64,000 nucleotides of DNA from Mycolicibacterium sp. 018/SC-01/001 (GCF_007096635.1 NZ_VKAA01000023.1:1-64000); one strand, 5' to 3'; shown: positions 41,940-51,222, numbered from the stretch's first letter. Made by a program: numbers and translations. The notes: generated by a model not told the origin, from the sequence alone.

Positions 41940-43477
41940 AGCTGGCCCGCCTTTTCCCTCTGATCCTTGTCGTCCTCGACCACCAGCAGCGTCTCCTCGC
42001 TGCGATGCATCAACCTCAGCACCAGCGGCGCCAGCAACAGCAGGGCCATCAGGACATAGGTGACGATCGCGACCGGCTCGGTGAACAGGTTGCCCCAGTC
42101 GCCACCGCCGAGCTGCAGGCTCTGCCGCAGCTGGCGTTCGATGCGCGGGCCGAGGATCACCCCGATGATCAGCGGCAGCACGGGAAGGCCGAAGCGGCGC
42201 ATCATCAGACCCATCAACCCGAACACCAGCAGCAGGATCAGATCCAGCGGCTGCAGATTGACCGCGAACGCACCCAGCGTGGCGAAGAACAGAATGCCGG
42301 CGTACAGGTACGGCCGCGGCGTGCGCAGCAGCTTGGCCCACAACGGCGCCAGCGGCAGGTTCAGCACTAGCAGCAGGAAGTTGCCGATGAACAGGCTCGC
42401 GATCAGCGTCCAGATCAGCAACGGCTCCTTCTCGAACAGCGTCGGACCCGGCTGGATGCCATAGGACACGAACGCCGTCAGCATCACCGCGGCAGTGGCG
42501 TTGGTCGGCAGACCCAGAGACAGCATCGGCACCAACGTGCCTGCAGCCGAGGCGTTGTTGGCCGCCTCCGGCCCCGCGACGCCCTCGATGGCGCCCTTGC
42601 CGAACTCCTCGGGATGCTTCGAGAGTTTCTTCTCGGTGATGTAGCTCAGGAACGTCGGCAGCTCGGCGCCACCGGCGGGCAGTGCACCGAACGGGAACCC
42701 GAACGCCGTGCCGCGCAGCCACGGCTTCCACGAGCGGCCCCAGTCCTGCTTGCTCATCCACGGGCGGCCCACCGGGATGACGTCGGCCGGGCGGCGGCGC
42801 AGATGCGCGGCGACCCACAGCGCCTCACCGAGGGCGAACACCGCGACCGCGATCACGACGATGTCGATGCCGTCGGCGAGCAGCGGAATACCGAACGTGG
42901 CGCGCGGCTGTCCGGTCAGCGAGTCGATGCCGACGATGCCGATCGCCAGGCCCAGCAGCAGCGAGATCAGGCCGCGCATCTTCGACGAGCCGAGGACCGC
43001 AGTGACCGCGACGAGCGCGAACAGCATGATCGCCAGATACGACGGCGCACCGAGCGTGACGGCGAAGCGGGAGATCGTCGGGGCGAACGCGGCCAGCAGC
43101 GCGGTACCGATCGACCCCGCGACGAACGATCCGATCGCTGCAGTGGCCAATGCCTGCGCCGCCCGCCCGGCTTTCGCCATCTTGTTGCCCTCGATCGCGG
43201 TGATCACCGACGACGATTCGCCCGGGGTGTTCAACAGGATCGAGGTGGTGGACCCGCCGTACATGCCGCCGTAGAAGATGCCGGCGAACATGATGAACGC
43301 CGCGCTGGGGCTGACGTTGTAGGTGATCGGCAGCAACAACGCCACCGTCATGGCGGGCCCGATGCCCGGCAGCACGCCGACCGCGGTGCCCAGCAGCACG
43401 CCGATCACGGCGTACAGCAGGTTCATCGGGGTGGCTGCCTCGGCGAAGCCCTGGAGGAGCCAGTCGAAGTTTCCCAT
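41936..43477 (-). CDS. tctA: Tripartite tricarboxylate transporter, large permease TctA
   Basis: Membrane protein of 513 residues with about 11-12 hydrophobic segments, the large channel subunit of a TTT-type secondary transporter for citrate or related acids. Family motifs: VGVLPGIGPAMTVALLLPI in the first half (residues 37-55), FYGGMYGGSTTSILLNTPGE near 68-87, and SLGLPTNATAAVML in the second half. The acidic C-terminal tail (VVEDDKDQREKAGQL) is cytosolic. Adjoins tctB with no gap (start directly after TAA) and overlaps usp. Depends on the TctC binding protein two genes upstream. Confidence 0.93.
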   Translation of the reverse strand: MGNFDWLLQGFAEAATPMNLLYAVIGVLLGTAVGVLPGIGPAMTVALLLPITYNVSPSAAFIMFAGIFYGGMYGGSTTSILLNTPGESSSVITAIEGNKMAKAGRAAQALATAAIGSFVAGSIGTALLAAFAPTISRFAVTLGAPSYLAIMLFALVAVTAVLGSSKMRGLISLLLGLAIGIVGIDSLTGQPRATFGIPLLADGIDIVVIAVAVFALGEALWVAAHLRRRPADVIPVGRPWMSKQDWGRSWKPWLRGTAFGFPFGALPAGGAELPTFLSYITEKKLSKHPEEFGKGAIEGVAGPEAANNASAAGTLVPMLSLGLPTNATAAVMLTAFVSYGIQPGPTLFEKEPLLIWTLIASLFIGNFLLLVLNLPLAPLWAKLLRTPRPYLYAGILFFATLGAFAVNLQPLDLILLLVFGLMGLMMRRFGLPVLPLIIGVILGPRIERQLRQSLQLGGGDWGNLFTEPVAIVTYVLMALLLLAPLVLRLMHRSEETLLVVEDDKDQREKAGQL

Positions 43478-44005
43478 TTACAGAATCCCATCCAGAATGC
43501 CTGCGGGCAGCGGGATTCCGAGCCCGGAGTAGAACGCGTAGAAGCTGGCGACGGCCAGTACGGCACCGATCGCGATGTTGCGCACGTAATGCTTGCTGCC
43601 GAGCACGGTGGCGCACCCGGCGAAGAACAGGGCTCCGGCGATCGCCCATCCGAGGGGTTGCACGAGCGCGATCATCAGGATGAACATCCCGACGAGCAGG
43701 CCGACGGTGCGCCAGTCGCTGGGCATGTCCGGGTCGATGTCCTCACCCGCGTCCGCCTCACCCCGGGAGCCGCGGGGAATCGCGATGGCCAACACGACCG
43801 CCATCACCAGCAGGCCGATACCGATGGCGATCGGGAACAGCCGCGGCCCAACGGGATCGACCTTGGCGTAGCCGCCGGGCATCGTCACGCCGTTGAAGAC
43901 GAGGAATGCACCGACGACCACCATCACCGCGCACACGACGTACTGCGCGTAGTCCGGCCGGGCCGGCGCGTCCGTGGGCTGCTCAGTCCGCTCGTTCTCG
44001 CTCAT
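43478..44005 (-). CDS. tctB: Tripartite tricarboxylate transporter, small permease TctB
   Basis: Membrane protein of 175 residues with four hydrophobic segments (residues 20-40, 62-84, 105-125, 135-165), as in TctB. Segments seen: YVVCAVMVVVGAFLVFNG, GPRLFPIAIGIGLLVMAVVL and WAIAGALFFAGCATVLGS. The N terminus is hydrophilic (MSENERTEQPTDAPARPDY). ATG 44005 overlaps the tctC stop (ATGA), so co-translation in order tctC-tctB-tctA is expected. Sequence conservation in this family is low; the call rests on topology and position. Confidence 0.88.
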   Translation of the reverse strand: MSENERTEQPTDAPARPDYAQYVVCAVMVVVGAFLVFNGVTMPGGYAKVDPVGPRLFPIAIGIGLLVMAVVLAIAIPRGSRGEADAGEDIDPDMPSDWRTVGLLVGMFILMIALVQPLGWAIAGALFFAGCATVLGSKHYVRNIAIGAVLAVASFYAFYSGLGIPLPAGILDGIL

Positions 44006-44991
44006 ACCAGCCCCAGATCCGTCAGCGTCGTCTCCACCCGCCGGTCCTGCTCTTCGAGGAAGTCCTCGAACGGCTGTCCGGTCATGAAGGCGTCGGTCCA
44101 CCCGTTCTTCACCAGCGCGTCCTTCCATGCCTGCGTGGCGTGCATCTCTTCCAGCACCTTGATCATCGCGTCCCGGTCCTCGTCGGAAATCCCCGGCGGC
44201 GCAAGCACTCCGCGCCAGTTCGTGAAGGTCAGGTCGATGCCCGCCTCCTTCAGCGTGGGTGCGTCGACACCCTCGACCCGCTCGTCGCCCGAGACCGCGA
44301 GCACCCGCACCTGACCTGACTCGATCTGGTCGACGTACTCGCCGAGACCCGAGGTGCCCGCGGCGATCTTGTTGCCCAGCAACGCCGTCAGCAGGTCGCC
44401 ACCGCCGTCGTAGGAGACGTAGTTGACCTTCGTCGGATCGACGCCGGCCGCCTTGGCGGTCTCCATCGGGAACAGGTGGTCGGGGCCACCGGGATTCGAA
44501 CCGCCGCCGACGGTGACCTTGGCGGGGTCGGCCTTCCAGGCGGCGATGAAGTCGGCGACGGTCTTGAACGGCGACGACGCCGGGACCAGGATGCCCTCCT
44601 GCTCCTCGACCATCTTGGCCAGCGCGGTCGCGTTGGAGGCGCGGGCCTTCGAGCCGTTGGTGAACGTCGCGCCCACCACGCCGAGACCCATCATCATCAT
44701 CAGGTCGCCGTTGCCCTTTTCGTTGATCAGCCGGGCCATCGCGACGGTGCCGCCGGCGCCGATCACGTTGAACACCTCGATGCGGCCCGTGATCTTGTCG
44801 TCTTCCATCACCTTGACCGCGGTGCGGGCGGTCAGGTCGTACCCGCCGCCGGGGCTGTTCGGCACCATCATGCGCAGCCTGTGCAGTCCGTTGTCCTCGC
44901 CACGAGTGACACCGCATGCTGTGAACAGCAGTGCGGCGATCACGGCGAGGACGATGCCGGCGACCGGCGTGCGCCGGTCCGATGCGAACAT
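44002..44991 (-). CDS. tctC: Tripartite tricarboxylate transporter, substrate-binding lipoprotein TctC
   Basis: Exported lipoprotein of 329 residues; N-terminal signal with lipobox LLFTAC (Cys near residue 26). The mature part has the Bug/TctC fold: RMMVPNSPGGGYDLTARTAV at the ligand site, FNVIGAGGTVAMARL, VGGGSNPGGPDHLF, and VSYDGGGDLLTALLGNKIAA. These loops bind a carboxylate, so citrate, isocitrate or another di/tricarboxylate is the likely ligand. First gene of the operon. Only 50 bp separate its ATG from the GTG of the sensor kinase gene on the other strand, so the two-component system probably controls this operon. Confidence 0.92.
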   Translation of the reverse strand: MFASDRRTPVAGIVLAVIAALLFTACGVTRGEDNGLHRLRMMVPNSPGGGYDLTARTAVKVMEDDKITGRIEVFNVIGAGGTVAMARLINEKGNGDLMMMMGLGVVGATFTNGSKARASNATALAKMVEEQEGILVPASSPFKTVADFIAAWKADPAKVTVGGGSNPGGPDHLFPMETAKAAGVDPTKVNYVSYDGGGDLLTALLGNKIAAGTSGLGEYVDQIESGQVRVLAVSGDERVEGVDAPTLKEAGIDLTFTNWRGVLAPPGISDEDRDAMIKVLEEMHATQAWKDALVKNGWTDAFMTGQPFEDFLEEQDRRVETTLTDLGLV

Positions 44992-45041
44992 GTCGTCCTC
45001 CGTCAGTCGATTGTGATGCTCAGCAATACTGGACCCCGACA

Positions 45042-46688
45042 GTGATTCAGGTCACGCATGAGTACGCAAAGGAAATTCTGGTCATTAAGAACATCCCGCT
45101 CGCCCGCAGCCTCGCCGCGCAATTCCTGGCGTTCCAGCTGATGGTGGTCGCGGTCGTGCTGATCGCGGTGGGGGCGGTCTCGGTGGCCCAATCGACCAGC
45201 GAGTTCCGCGAGGCGCGCGGCACCCGGATGATCGCGGTGGCCGAGAACATGGCCTCCACCCCGATCGTGCGGGAACGCATCGAGCGCGCGCCCGCCGATC
45301 CGTTCGCCAGTCGCATCCTGGCCCCCGAGGTCGACCGGGCCGTTGCGCTCTCAGGGGCGACCCTGGCCGAGATCCTCGCCCCCGACGGCACGGTCTGGGT
45401 GTCTTCGGACCCGTCGCGGGTGGGGGCACGGGTGGATCTCGGCCCGAGCCGCGCCGACGAGGGCCGGGCCTGGTACGGCGACGCGGACGTCGACGGCACG
45501 CACAGCCTCGTCGGGCAGGTGCCCATCCTGTCCCCCGACGGCGACGTGCTGGCCATCGCATCGGTCAGCGAGGGCTATCCGTCGGTGTGGGCGCTGCTCT
45601 CCGGTGCGGGTGAGCGGCTGCTGATCTACCTCGGTCTCGGCGCGGCGCTCGGCCTCATCGCGTCGTATCTGTTGTCCCGGCGGATCAAGCGGCACACCCG
45701 TGGCCTGGAGGTCACCGAGATCGCCAGCCTCGCCGACCATCGGGAAGCGTTGCTGCACAGCATCCGGGAAGGCGTGATCGCGGTGAACAACGACGGTGAG
45801 ATCACCGTGCTCAACGACAGCGCCCAGGAGTTGCTCGGCGTCGGCGCCGAGGCGGTCGGCCGGCGGGTCGACGAGGTGGGGATCGATCCCGCGGTGGTGG
45901 CGCAGCTCGTTCCCGGTGGATCGGCGGAAGACACGGTGATCGCCACCAGAACACGGGTGCTGGCGCTGAGCCGGCGCGCTGCCACCAGCGGCGGCGAGCG
46001 GATCGGCACGGTGACGACGATGCGCGACAGCACCGAAATCGCCGCACTGCAGGGCCAGCTGTCCTCCCACAAGAGCGTCACCGACACCCTGCGGGCGCAG
46101 ACCCACGAATTCGCCAACCAGCTGCACACGATCTCGGGCCTGGTCCAGCTCGGCGAATACGACGCCGTGCGGGACCTGGTCGGAACGCTGACCCGGCGCC
46201 GGGCGGAGATCAGCGACGCAGTGACACAACACATCTCCGATCCCGCGGTGGCGGCACTGCTGATCGCCAAGACGTCGCTGGCCGCAGAGGGTGGCGTCGC
46301 GCTCACCGTGGCGCCGGGTTCGCACCTGGCGCCGCTGGAACCCGCGCTGGCCACCGACGTGATCACGTTGCTGGGCAACCTGATCGACAATGCCGTGGAC
46401 GTGTCGGTCGGAGGGCCGGAACCTGTTGTGACGGTGGAGATCGACGACAGCGACGGACTGGAGATCATCGTGCGTGACACCGGACCCGGAGTACCCGAAC
46501 ACCTTCGGGAGGCGATCTTCGCCCGCGGGGTCACGTCGAAACCGGACGTGCCGGGCGGCCGCGGCATCGGCCTGGCACTCGTGCGACTGGTCACCGCCGC
46601 ACACGGAGGCACGGTGGGGGTCAGCGACGTCCCCGACGGCGGCGCCGAGTTCACCGTGCGCCTGCAGGCGGTGCGCACCGATGCGTGA
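45042..46688 (+). CDS. Sensor histidine kinase, CitA/DcuS family
   Basis: Membrane kinase of 548 residues. TM1 at about residues 22-45 (FLAFQLMVVAVVLIAVGAV), periplasmic PAS-like sensor domain to about 185 (LAEILAPDGTVWVSSDPSRV), TM2 near 190-210 (LLIYLGLGAALGLIASYLL), a cytosolic PAS (HSIREGVIAVNNDGEITVLN), then the kinase: THEFANQLHTISGLVQLGE is the H box with phosphorylated His, N box NLIDNAVDVS, G boxes DTGPGVPEHL and GRGIGLALVRL. This is the CitA/DpiB layout that senses citrate-like acids. GTG 45042 was the only suitable start before TM1. The response regulator gene overlaps its end by 8 bp. Confidence 0.9.
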   Translation: MIQVTHEYAKEILVIKNIPLARSLAAQFLAFQLMVVAVVLIAVGAVSVAQSTSEFREARGTRMIAVAENMASTPIVRERIERAPADPFASRILAPEVDRAVALSGATLAEILAPDGTVWVSSDPSRVGARVDLGPSRADEGRAWYGDADVDGTHSLVGQVPILSPDGDVLAIASVSEGYPSVWALLSGAGERLLIYLGLGAALGLIASYLLSRRIKRHTRGLEVTEIASLADHREALLHSIREGVIAVNNDGEITVLNDSAQELLGVGAEAVGRRVDEVGIDPAVVAQLVPGGSAEDTVIATRTRVLALSRRAATSGGERIGTVTTMRDSTEIAALQGQLSSHKSVTDTLRAQTHEFANQLHTISGLVQLGEYDAVRDLVGTLTRRRAEISDAVTQHISDPAVAALLIAKTSLAAEGGVALTVAPGSHLAPLEPALATDVITLLGNLIDNAVDVSVGGPEPVVTVEIDDSDGLEIIVRDTGPGVPEHLREAIFARGVTSKPDVPGGRGIGLALVRLVTAAHGGTVGVSDVPDGGAEFTVRLQAVRTDA

Positions 46689-47349
46689 CGTGCTCGTCGT
46701 CGACGACGACTTCATGGTCGCCGAGATCCACCGCCGCTTCGTCGAGCGGGTGGCCGGATTCCGCGTCATCGGTGTGGCGCGCACCGGAAGTGAGGCGTTG
46801 CGGGCTGCGCGTGAGCTGCATCCCGACCTGATCCTGCTCGATGTCTACCTGCCCGACATGACCGGCCTGGAGGTGCTGAAGCAATTGCGGGCCGACGGCG
46901 ACAGGGTCGGGGTCATCATGATCACCGCGGCGCGCGAACTCGACACGGTCAGCGGTGCGCTGGACGGTGGGGCGGCCGACTACCTGATCAAGCCCTTCGA
47001 GTTCGACCAGTTCCAGACCAAGCTGCTGGCTTTCGCCACCCGCGCCGACGCGCTGGAGTCGGCGGGCGGAGTCGACCAGTCTCTGATCGATTCGCTGTTC
47101 GGTGGACCGGCAGCGACACCCGCGTCGAAGGCGCTCCCGAAAGGCCTCGGCGCCGAGACCGGTGAGCTGGTACTCGCCGCCGTGCGGGATGCCGGTGAGG
47201 TGTCCGCCGCGGAATGCGCCGACCTGGTGGGGATTTCGCGGGTCAGCGCCCGACGCTACCTCGAGCACTATCTGAACACCGGCACGGTCGAACTGCGGTT
47301 GCAGTACGGAGTCGGGCGGCCTGAACGACGGTACCGGTTGGCACGCTAG
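46681..47349 (+). CDS. Response regulator, CitB/DpiA family
   Basis: Regulator of 222 residues. Receiver domain 1-120: acidic pocket VLVVDDDF (Asp8-10), phospho-acceptor Asp in LILLDVYLPDM near 55, Thr in VIMITAARE and Lys in YLIKPFEF. The C-terminal domain (about 155-222) has a winged helix with SAAECADLVGISRVSARRYL and a basic end (GVGRPERRYRLAR), as in CitB-type regulators. Starts ATG 46681 inside the kinase gene. By position it should activate tctCBA-usp in response to external carboxylates. No terminator was recognised in the following gap. Confidence 0.92.
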   Translation: MRDVLVVDDDFMVAEIHRRFVERVAGFRVIGVARTGSEALRAARELHPDLILLDVYLPDMTGLEVLKQLRADGDRVGVIMITAARELDTVSGALDGGAADYLIKPFEFDQFQTKLLAFATRADALESAGGVDQSLIDSLFGGPAATPASKALPKGLGAETGELVLAAVRDAGEVSAAECADLVGISRVSARRYLEHYLNTGTVELRLQYGVGRPERRYRLAR

Positions 47350-47384
47350 GGATCCGTGGCCCGGCTCAACGGCCGTGGCAAACG

Positions 47385-47412
47385 AGCATAATGTTGGACG
47401 CTCAGCACAGGA
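47385..47412. promoter_or_regulatory. 28-bp control motif, copy A (before amidohydrolase genes)
   Basis: Block beginning AGCATAATGTTGGACGCTC and ending CACAGGA. It matches copy B (51195-51222) at 24 of 28 positions; the four differences form two adjacent pairs. It lies about 190 bp before the first amidohydrolase. CATAAT within it looks like a -10. The rest of the 224-bp gap from 47350 to 47573 holds no gene I can support. Confidence 0.6.
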
Positions 47413-47573
47413 ACTGCTAACGTGAGCTCGTCAGGCCGTGCAGAAGCGACATCGCAGAGACCGGCGACAACGGCCACTCGCTCTGCGACGCCCATTTCAT
47501 CTGTGCAGCAACCGGAATGGTCGATCAACGTGATGTGCACCGCTGGTGCGCGCACGAACGAGTAAGTGAGTCT

Positions 47574-49127
47574 GTGGACGAAGTGAGGCTTGTGACCCGA
47601 CGATCGATGCTGCGGCGCACCGGAATGGGGCTCGCGGGGCTCACAGCTCTCGGCGGCGCCGCCGTCGTGACGCAGTCAGCACGCGAGCAGCCGGCTCGAC
47701 GTCTCCCACCCGTACCCATCGCGGCACCGTTACGCATCGATCATGTGACCGTGATCGACCCCCGGGACGGCAGCCGGCGAGTGGACGTGTCCATCCGGAT
47801 ACGGAACGGAAACATCGTCTCCGTCTCAGACGACCGGGCACCGGACTCTGACGAGTGGGCGGTGGACGGCCACGGCCGATACGCCGTGCCCGGGTACAAC
47901 AACATGCACACCCATGCACTCCAAGCCGAATTCCCCGACATGCCACTGGCCGTGATGCTCTCCGAAGGAACGACGGGCATGCGGCAGATGGCCGGAAGTG
48001 CCCAGCTGCTCGAAGCTCGCGCGCAAGCGCGGCTCGGTGTGCCACCGCATGCACCCCGATTGCTGCAGATGCCCGGATCGCTTCTCATGCCGTTCACCGC
48101 GAGCAGTGTCGAGGACGTCCAGCGTCAGATCGCTGAACAGAAGCACCAGGGCGCCGACTTCGTCAAGGTCATCGATGTCGATCGCGAGGTGTTCTTTGCC
48201 GCCGTCGACGCTGCACACGACAGCGGAATGCGCATCGCAGGGCATCTTCCGCTGTCGGTGACCCTGAAAGAAGCGTCCGAAGCGGGCATGGATTGCATCG
48301 AGCACTTGGGTGCCGGCGGATATGTGTGGTTCGAGACATCGTCAGACGGTGCGAGATTGCGCGCCGAGGAACATGATGACTCGGGCCGAATGCCCGGATG
48401 GCTCGGCCACCTCCCCTTTGCGGACCAGCTTTTCTCGACCACCTACGTGCAGAAGCACGTGAAGAAGATGCTGCTCAACCCGGTGCTTTCCGACTCGGCA
48501 GACACTGTCGCGCGGCTGCGGCGGGCGATCGACACCTTCGACGACGACGCGGCACAGCAGTTGGTCGACACCTTCGCACAGCAGAAGACCTGGCATACGC
48601 CGACTCTCGTTCGCCTGCGCACGCAGTACCGCGCAGATGATCCCGCCTACGCCGTCCACCCGTGGGTGGCCTTGCTCGGCGAGGCGGACCGCCGCGACTA
48701 CGAAGAAGCACGGCGAAGATTCCTCGACTTGCCGGACGCGACGCGAGCGACCTACCACGACTGCTACGACATGTCGCTGCGGCTGGTGGGGATGATGCAC
48801 GCTGCAGGCGTCGCCCTCATGACCGGTACCGACGGCACGGGCGCAACGCCGGGACAGGGCTTGGCGTCGGAGTTCGGTGAACTGGCAGCCGCCGGACTCG
48901 AACCACTCGATGTACTGCGGTCCGCAACGACTGTGCCTGCGGCCTACCTCGGACGAACGCGCGATCTGGGCGTCGTGGCTGCCGGGATGGCGGCGGACTT
49001 CCTTCTGCTCGATGCGGACCCGCTCTCATCAGTGGCGAACATGACACGCGTCGCGGCCGTGGTCCGAGCCGGGCGCTTCATCGCCGGTGGGGAGATCCGA
49101 TCGGTGATCGATCAGCTCGCCGGATGA
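47574..49127 (+). CDS. Tat-exported amidohydrolase
   Basis: Metal-dependent hydrolase of 517 residues of the imidazolonepropionase/prolidase-like group. The N terminus carries a twin-arginine signal (TRRSMLRRTGMGLAGLTALG, then GAAVV) so it should act outside the cytoplasm after folding. Active-site landmarks: NNMHTHA (His-x-His), a lysine in DFVKVIDVD that may be carboxylated, His in IAGHLPLS and CIEHLGAG, and the metal Asp in MTGTDGTGATPG. The C-terminal beta part (LGVVAAGMAADFLLLDADPL) closes the composite domain. Start choices are ATG 47517, GTG 47574 and GTG 47592; the last gives the shortest classical Tat signal. Substrate unknown; an amide, dipeptide or cyclic imide is possible. Confidence 0.85.
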   Translation: MDEVRLVTRRSMLRRTGMGLAGLTALGGAAVVTQSAREQPARRLPPVPIAAPLRIDHVTVIDPRDGSRRVDVSIRIRNGNIVSVSDDRAPDSDEWAVDGHGRYAVPGYNNMHTHALQAEFPDMPLAVMLSEGTTGMRQMAGSAQLLEARAQARLGVPPHAPRLLQMPGSLLMPFTASSVEDVQRQIAEQKHQGADFVKVIDVDREVFFAAVDAAHDSGMRIAGHLPLSVTLKEASEAGMDCIEHLGAGGYVWFETSSDGARLRAEEHDDSGRMPGWLGHLPFADQLFSTTYVQKHVKKMLLNPVLSDSADTVARLRRAIDTFDDDAAQQLVDTFAQQKTWHTPTLVRLRTQYRADDPAYAVHPWVALLGEADRRDYEEARRRFLDLPDATRATYHDCYDMSLRLVGMMHAAGVALMTGTDGTGATPGQGLASEFGELAAAGLEPLDVLRSATTVPAAYLGRTRDLGVVAAGMAADFLLLDADPLSSVANMTRVAAVVRAGRFIAGGEIRSVIDQLAG

Positions 49128-49152
49128 GTTGTGTTGCGAGAAAGGAGTAATC

Positions 49153-50109
49153 ATGGCCGCCTGGTTGGACGTTCACGCACATTATGTGACGACGAGGTAC
49201 CGCGACGAATGCGTGGCCGCCGGGCACGATCACCCCGACGGGATGCCGGGACTGCCCGGCTGGAGCGTGGACGAGGCACTCGACGTGATGGGCCGCAGCG
49301 GCGTCACCGCGGCGGTGCTGTCAGTGTCCTCGCCGGGAGTCCATTTCGGTGATGACACGGTGACCGCGAACTCCGCCGCCCGCGCACTGGCCGCCCACGT
49401 CAATGACGTCGGAGCAGAGCTTGTTTCGGAACGGCCGACCACGTTCGGTTTCGCGGCTGCGCTTCCGCTGCCTGACGTGGACGGGGCGCTCCGCGAATTG
49501 ACCCGTGCCCATGACGATCTGAATGCAGACGGCGTCTCCCTGCTGACCAATTATCACGGTCGGTACCTGACGGATCACGCGTTCGCACCCGTACTGGGCG
49601 AGTTGGACGCGCGCGGTGCCGTCGTGCTGTTGCACCCGACGTCTCCGCCGCATTGGCAGAGCACCGCATTCGGCCGGCCTCGACCGATGCTGGAATTTCT
49701 CTTCGACACCACTCGCTGCGTCATCGATCTCACCCTGACCGGGACGCTGGCCCGTTACCCGTCCATTCGCTGGATCGTGCCGCACGCCGGGGCCGTGCTG
49801 CCCAGCGTCGCACACCGGGCTGCAGCGATGTCGGCGCTCACAGGTCCGGCGGTCGACGTGCCCGGGGCGCTCGCCACGTTGTACTACGACCTCGCCGGCC
49901 TGCCTCTGCCTGTGGCGATCCCGGCGCTCGCGAGAATAGTGACAGCCGATCGTCTCCTGTACGGCAGCGACTTTCCTTTCACCCCAGCCCCGGCGGTGAC
50001 CGCGCTGGCGCACGCACTCGACGAAGAGCCGTCGATCAACTCGGTCGACTTCACCCTCGCATCCGGTTCAGCCGGTGCCGCGCTGTTCCCGAGGCTCAGA
50101 CGACGATGA
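49153..50109 (+). CDS. Amidohydrolase 2 family (ACMSD-like decarboxylase/hydrolase)
   Basis: TIM-barrel protein of 318 residues. The N-terminal metal motif is WLDVHAHYVT (HxH, residues 4-13), then LLHPTSPPHW with a ligand His near 163, IVPHAGAVLPS near 213 and the catalytic Asp in LYGSDFPFTP near 275. The set is typical of aminocarboxymuconate-semialdehyde and resorcylate decarboxylases as well as some lactone hydrolases. ATG 49153 follows AAAGGAG at 5 nt. It is 25 bp after the Tat amidohydrolase, so in one operon. No signal peptide: it works inside the cell, perhaps on the product of the exported enzyme. Confidence 0.87.
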   Translation: MAAWLDVHAHYVTTRYRDECVAAGHDHPDGMPGLPGWSVDEALDVMGRSGVTAAVLSVSSPGVHFGDDTVTANSAARALAAHVNDVGAELVSERPTTFGFAAALPLPDVDGALRELTRAHDDLNADGVSLLTNYHGRYLTDHAFAPVLGELDARGAVVLLHPTSPPHWQSTAFGRPRPMLEFLFDTTRCVIDLTLTGTLARYPSIRWIVPHAGAVLPSVAHRAAAMSALTGPAVDVPGALATLYYDLAGLPLPVAIPALARIVTADRLLYGSDFPFTPAPAVTALAHALDEEPSINSVDFTLASGSAGAALFPRLRRR

Positions 50110-51151
50110 CCAGGCCGTCGGTGCCCACGGTGAGTGTGCCACCGTAGTACTCACGCATTCCCGCGGTGAACATGTGGCGCTTGATCGCAGTGTCCGGATA
50201 CGGGGTGAGGTGGGTGAGCGCGAGATGCTTCACGCCTGCTTCCGCGGCCTGCTTCGCCAGCTCGATCGTATCTGCGTGGTAGGCAATCGTGCGCTGCGCG
50301 ACCTCCGCGTCGTGCTGCATCCCCATCTCGCGCATGATCGGAATGGCGCGCCGCACCAGATGGGAGGCATACGCCTCGTGCACCACGAGATCGGCGTCCT
50401 GCATCGCCGGCAGGTTCGACGGGCTCAGCCGGGTGTCACCGCTGATGAACACCTTTTTGCCCTGACTCCGGATGATGTAGCCGAAGGCGGGCTCAACCGG
50501 ATCGTGGACGACGCGGTACGCATCCACGGTGACACCGTCGTCGTCGTAGACGCGCACCGAGTGGGCCTGCGACGGAATGACGATGTCCATCGGATTGGCG
50601 CGTGCTGCAGCTCTTTTCGAATCGAGGTCCGGCATGTTCGCCGTCCGGAACCCGTTGTCGATCCGGTACGCGTCGTTGAGCGCTCCGACGACCTCCGCGG
50701 TGCCGGTCGGACCCGCAACGTCGAGGGGCTGCGATCGCCCCCAGATCCAACTCTGGTTGATGAGCGCGCCGAGTCCGTTGAAATGGTCGGAATGCAGATG
50801 GGTCAAGAACACCCGCTCGATGTCGGCGAGGGCGACACCGGAGGCCGCCAGGGACTTCGAGGCCCCTTCCCCGGCATCGAAGACGAACATCTTCCCGCCG
50901 ACCGACACCAGGGTGCAGGCCTGCGCCCTCGCGGCGCTGGGCTCAGGAGAACCCGTCCCGCACAACACAACGTCGAACTGCTCGGGATCGTTGACGATCG
51001 AATGGCTTTCCGCATCAGACAACCGCTGTCGGATGGCGTGGTCGATCAGCCAGTCCTGATTGAGATATGCGACCAGCCCGACCACCGCGAGGGTCGCGCC
51101 GAGAACCGTCCCGCCGGCCAGCGCGCGGGACTTCCACGTCGTCATCGGCAT
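50096..51151 (-). CDS. Membrane-anchored metallo-beta-lactamase-fold hydrolase
   Basis: Protein of 351 residues. An uncleaved N-terminal helix (LAGGTVLGATLAVVGLVAYL, about 11-30) is expected to anchor it with the catalytic domain outside. The MBL core has FDAGEGASKSL, the zinc motif LTHLHSDHFNGLG near 127, ISGDTRLS near 237, VVHEAYASH near 256, and a final His in LALTHLTPYP. This is the RNase Z/arylsulfatase-like MBL group. ATG 51151 has AAGGAG 8 nt upstream. It converges on the ACMSD-like gene with a 14-bp overlap and is divergent from the TetR gene, from which it is separated by copy B of the control motif. Substrate unknown. Confidence 0.87.
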   Translation of the reverse strand: MPMTTWKSRALAGGTVLGATLAVVGLVAYLNQDWLIDHAIRQRLSDAESHSIVNDPEQFDVVLCGTGSPEPSAARAQACTLVSVGGKMFVFDAGEGASKSLAASGVALADIERVFLTHLHSDHFNGLGALINQSWIWGRSQPLDVAGPTGTAEVVGALNDAYRIDNGFRTANMPDLDSKRAAARANPMDIVIPSQAHSVRVYDDDGVTVDAYRVVHDPVEPAFGYIIRSQGKKVFISGDTRLSPSNLPAMQDADLVVHEAYASHLVRRAIPIMREMGMQHDAEVAQRTIAYHADTIELAKQAAEAGVKHLALTHLTPYPDTAIKRHMFTAGMREYYGGTLTVGTDGLVIVV

Positions 51152-51169
51152 GCGTTCACTCCTTCGGTG

Positions 51170-51175
51170 ATTATA
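51170..51175 (-). promoter_or_regulatory. TATAAT -10 box of the MBL-fold gene
   Basis: Exact TATAAT on the minus strand (ATTATA at 51170-51175), 18 bp before the ATG at 51151. The -35 position falls at about 51193-51198, i.e. inside the edge of control motif copy B, so a protein bound there would cover the promoter. Confidence 0.55.
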
Positions 51176-51194
51176 CTGACGAAATAGAACACTC

Positions 51195-51222
51195 AGCATA
51201 ACATTGGACGCTCGACACAGGA
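51195..51222. promoter_or_regulatory. 28-bp control motif, copy B (between MBL gene and tetR)
   Basis: Begins AGCATAACATTGGACGCTC and ends CACAGGA. Near-identical to copy A at 47385 in the same orientation. It sits between the divergent MBL and TetR genes, the usual site of a TetR operator. Dyad symmetry is weak, so the footprint may extend beyond the block. Confidence 0.6.

Noticed and set aside
42614..44314. Open frame opposite tctA/tctB/tctC
   Set aside because: Arg/Asp/Gly-rich shadow covering three transporter genes with correct start/stop overlaps.
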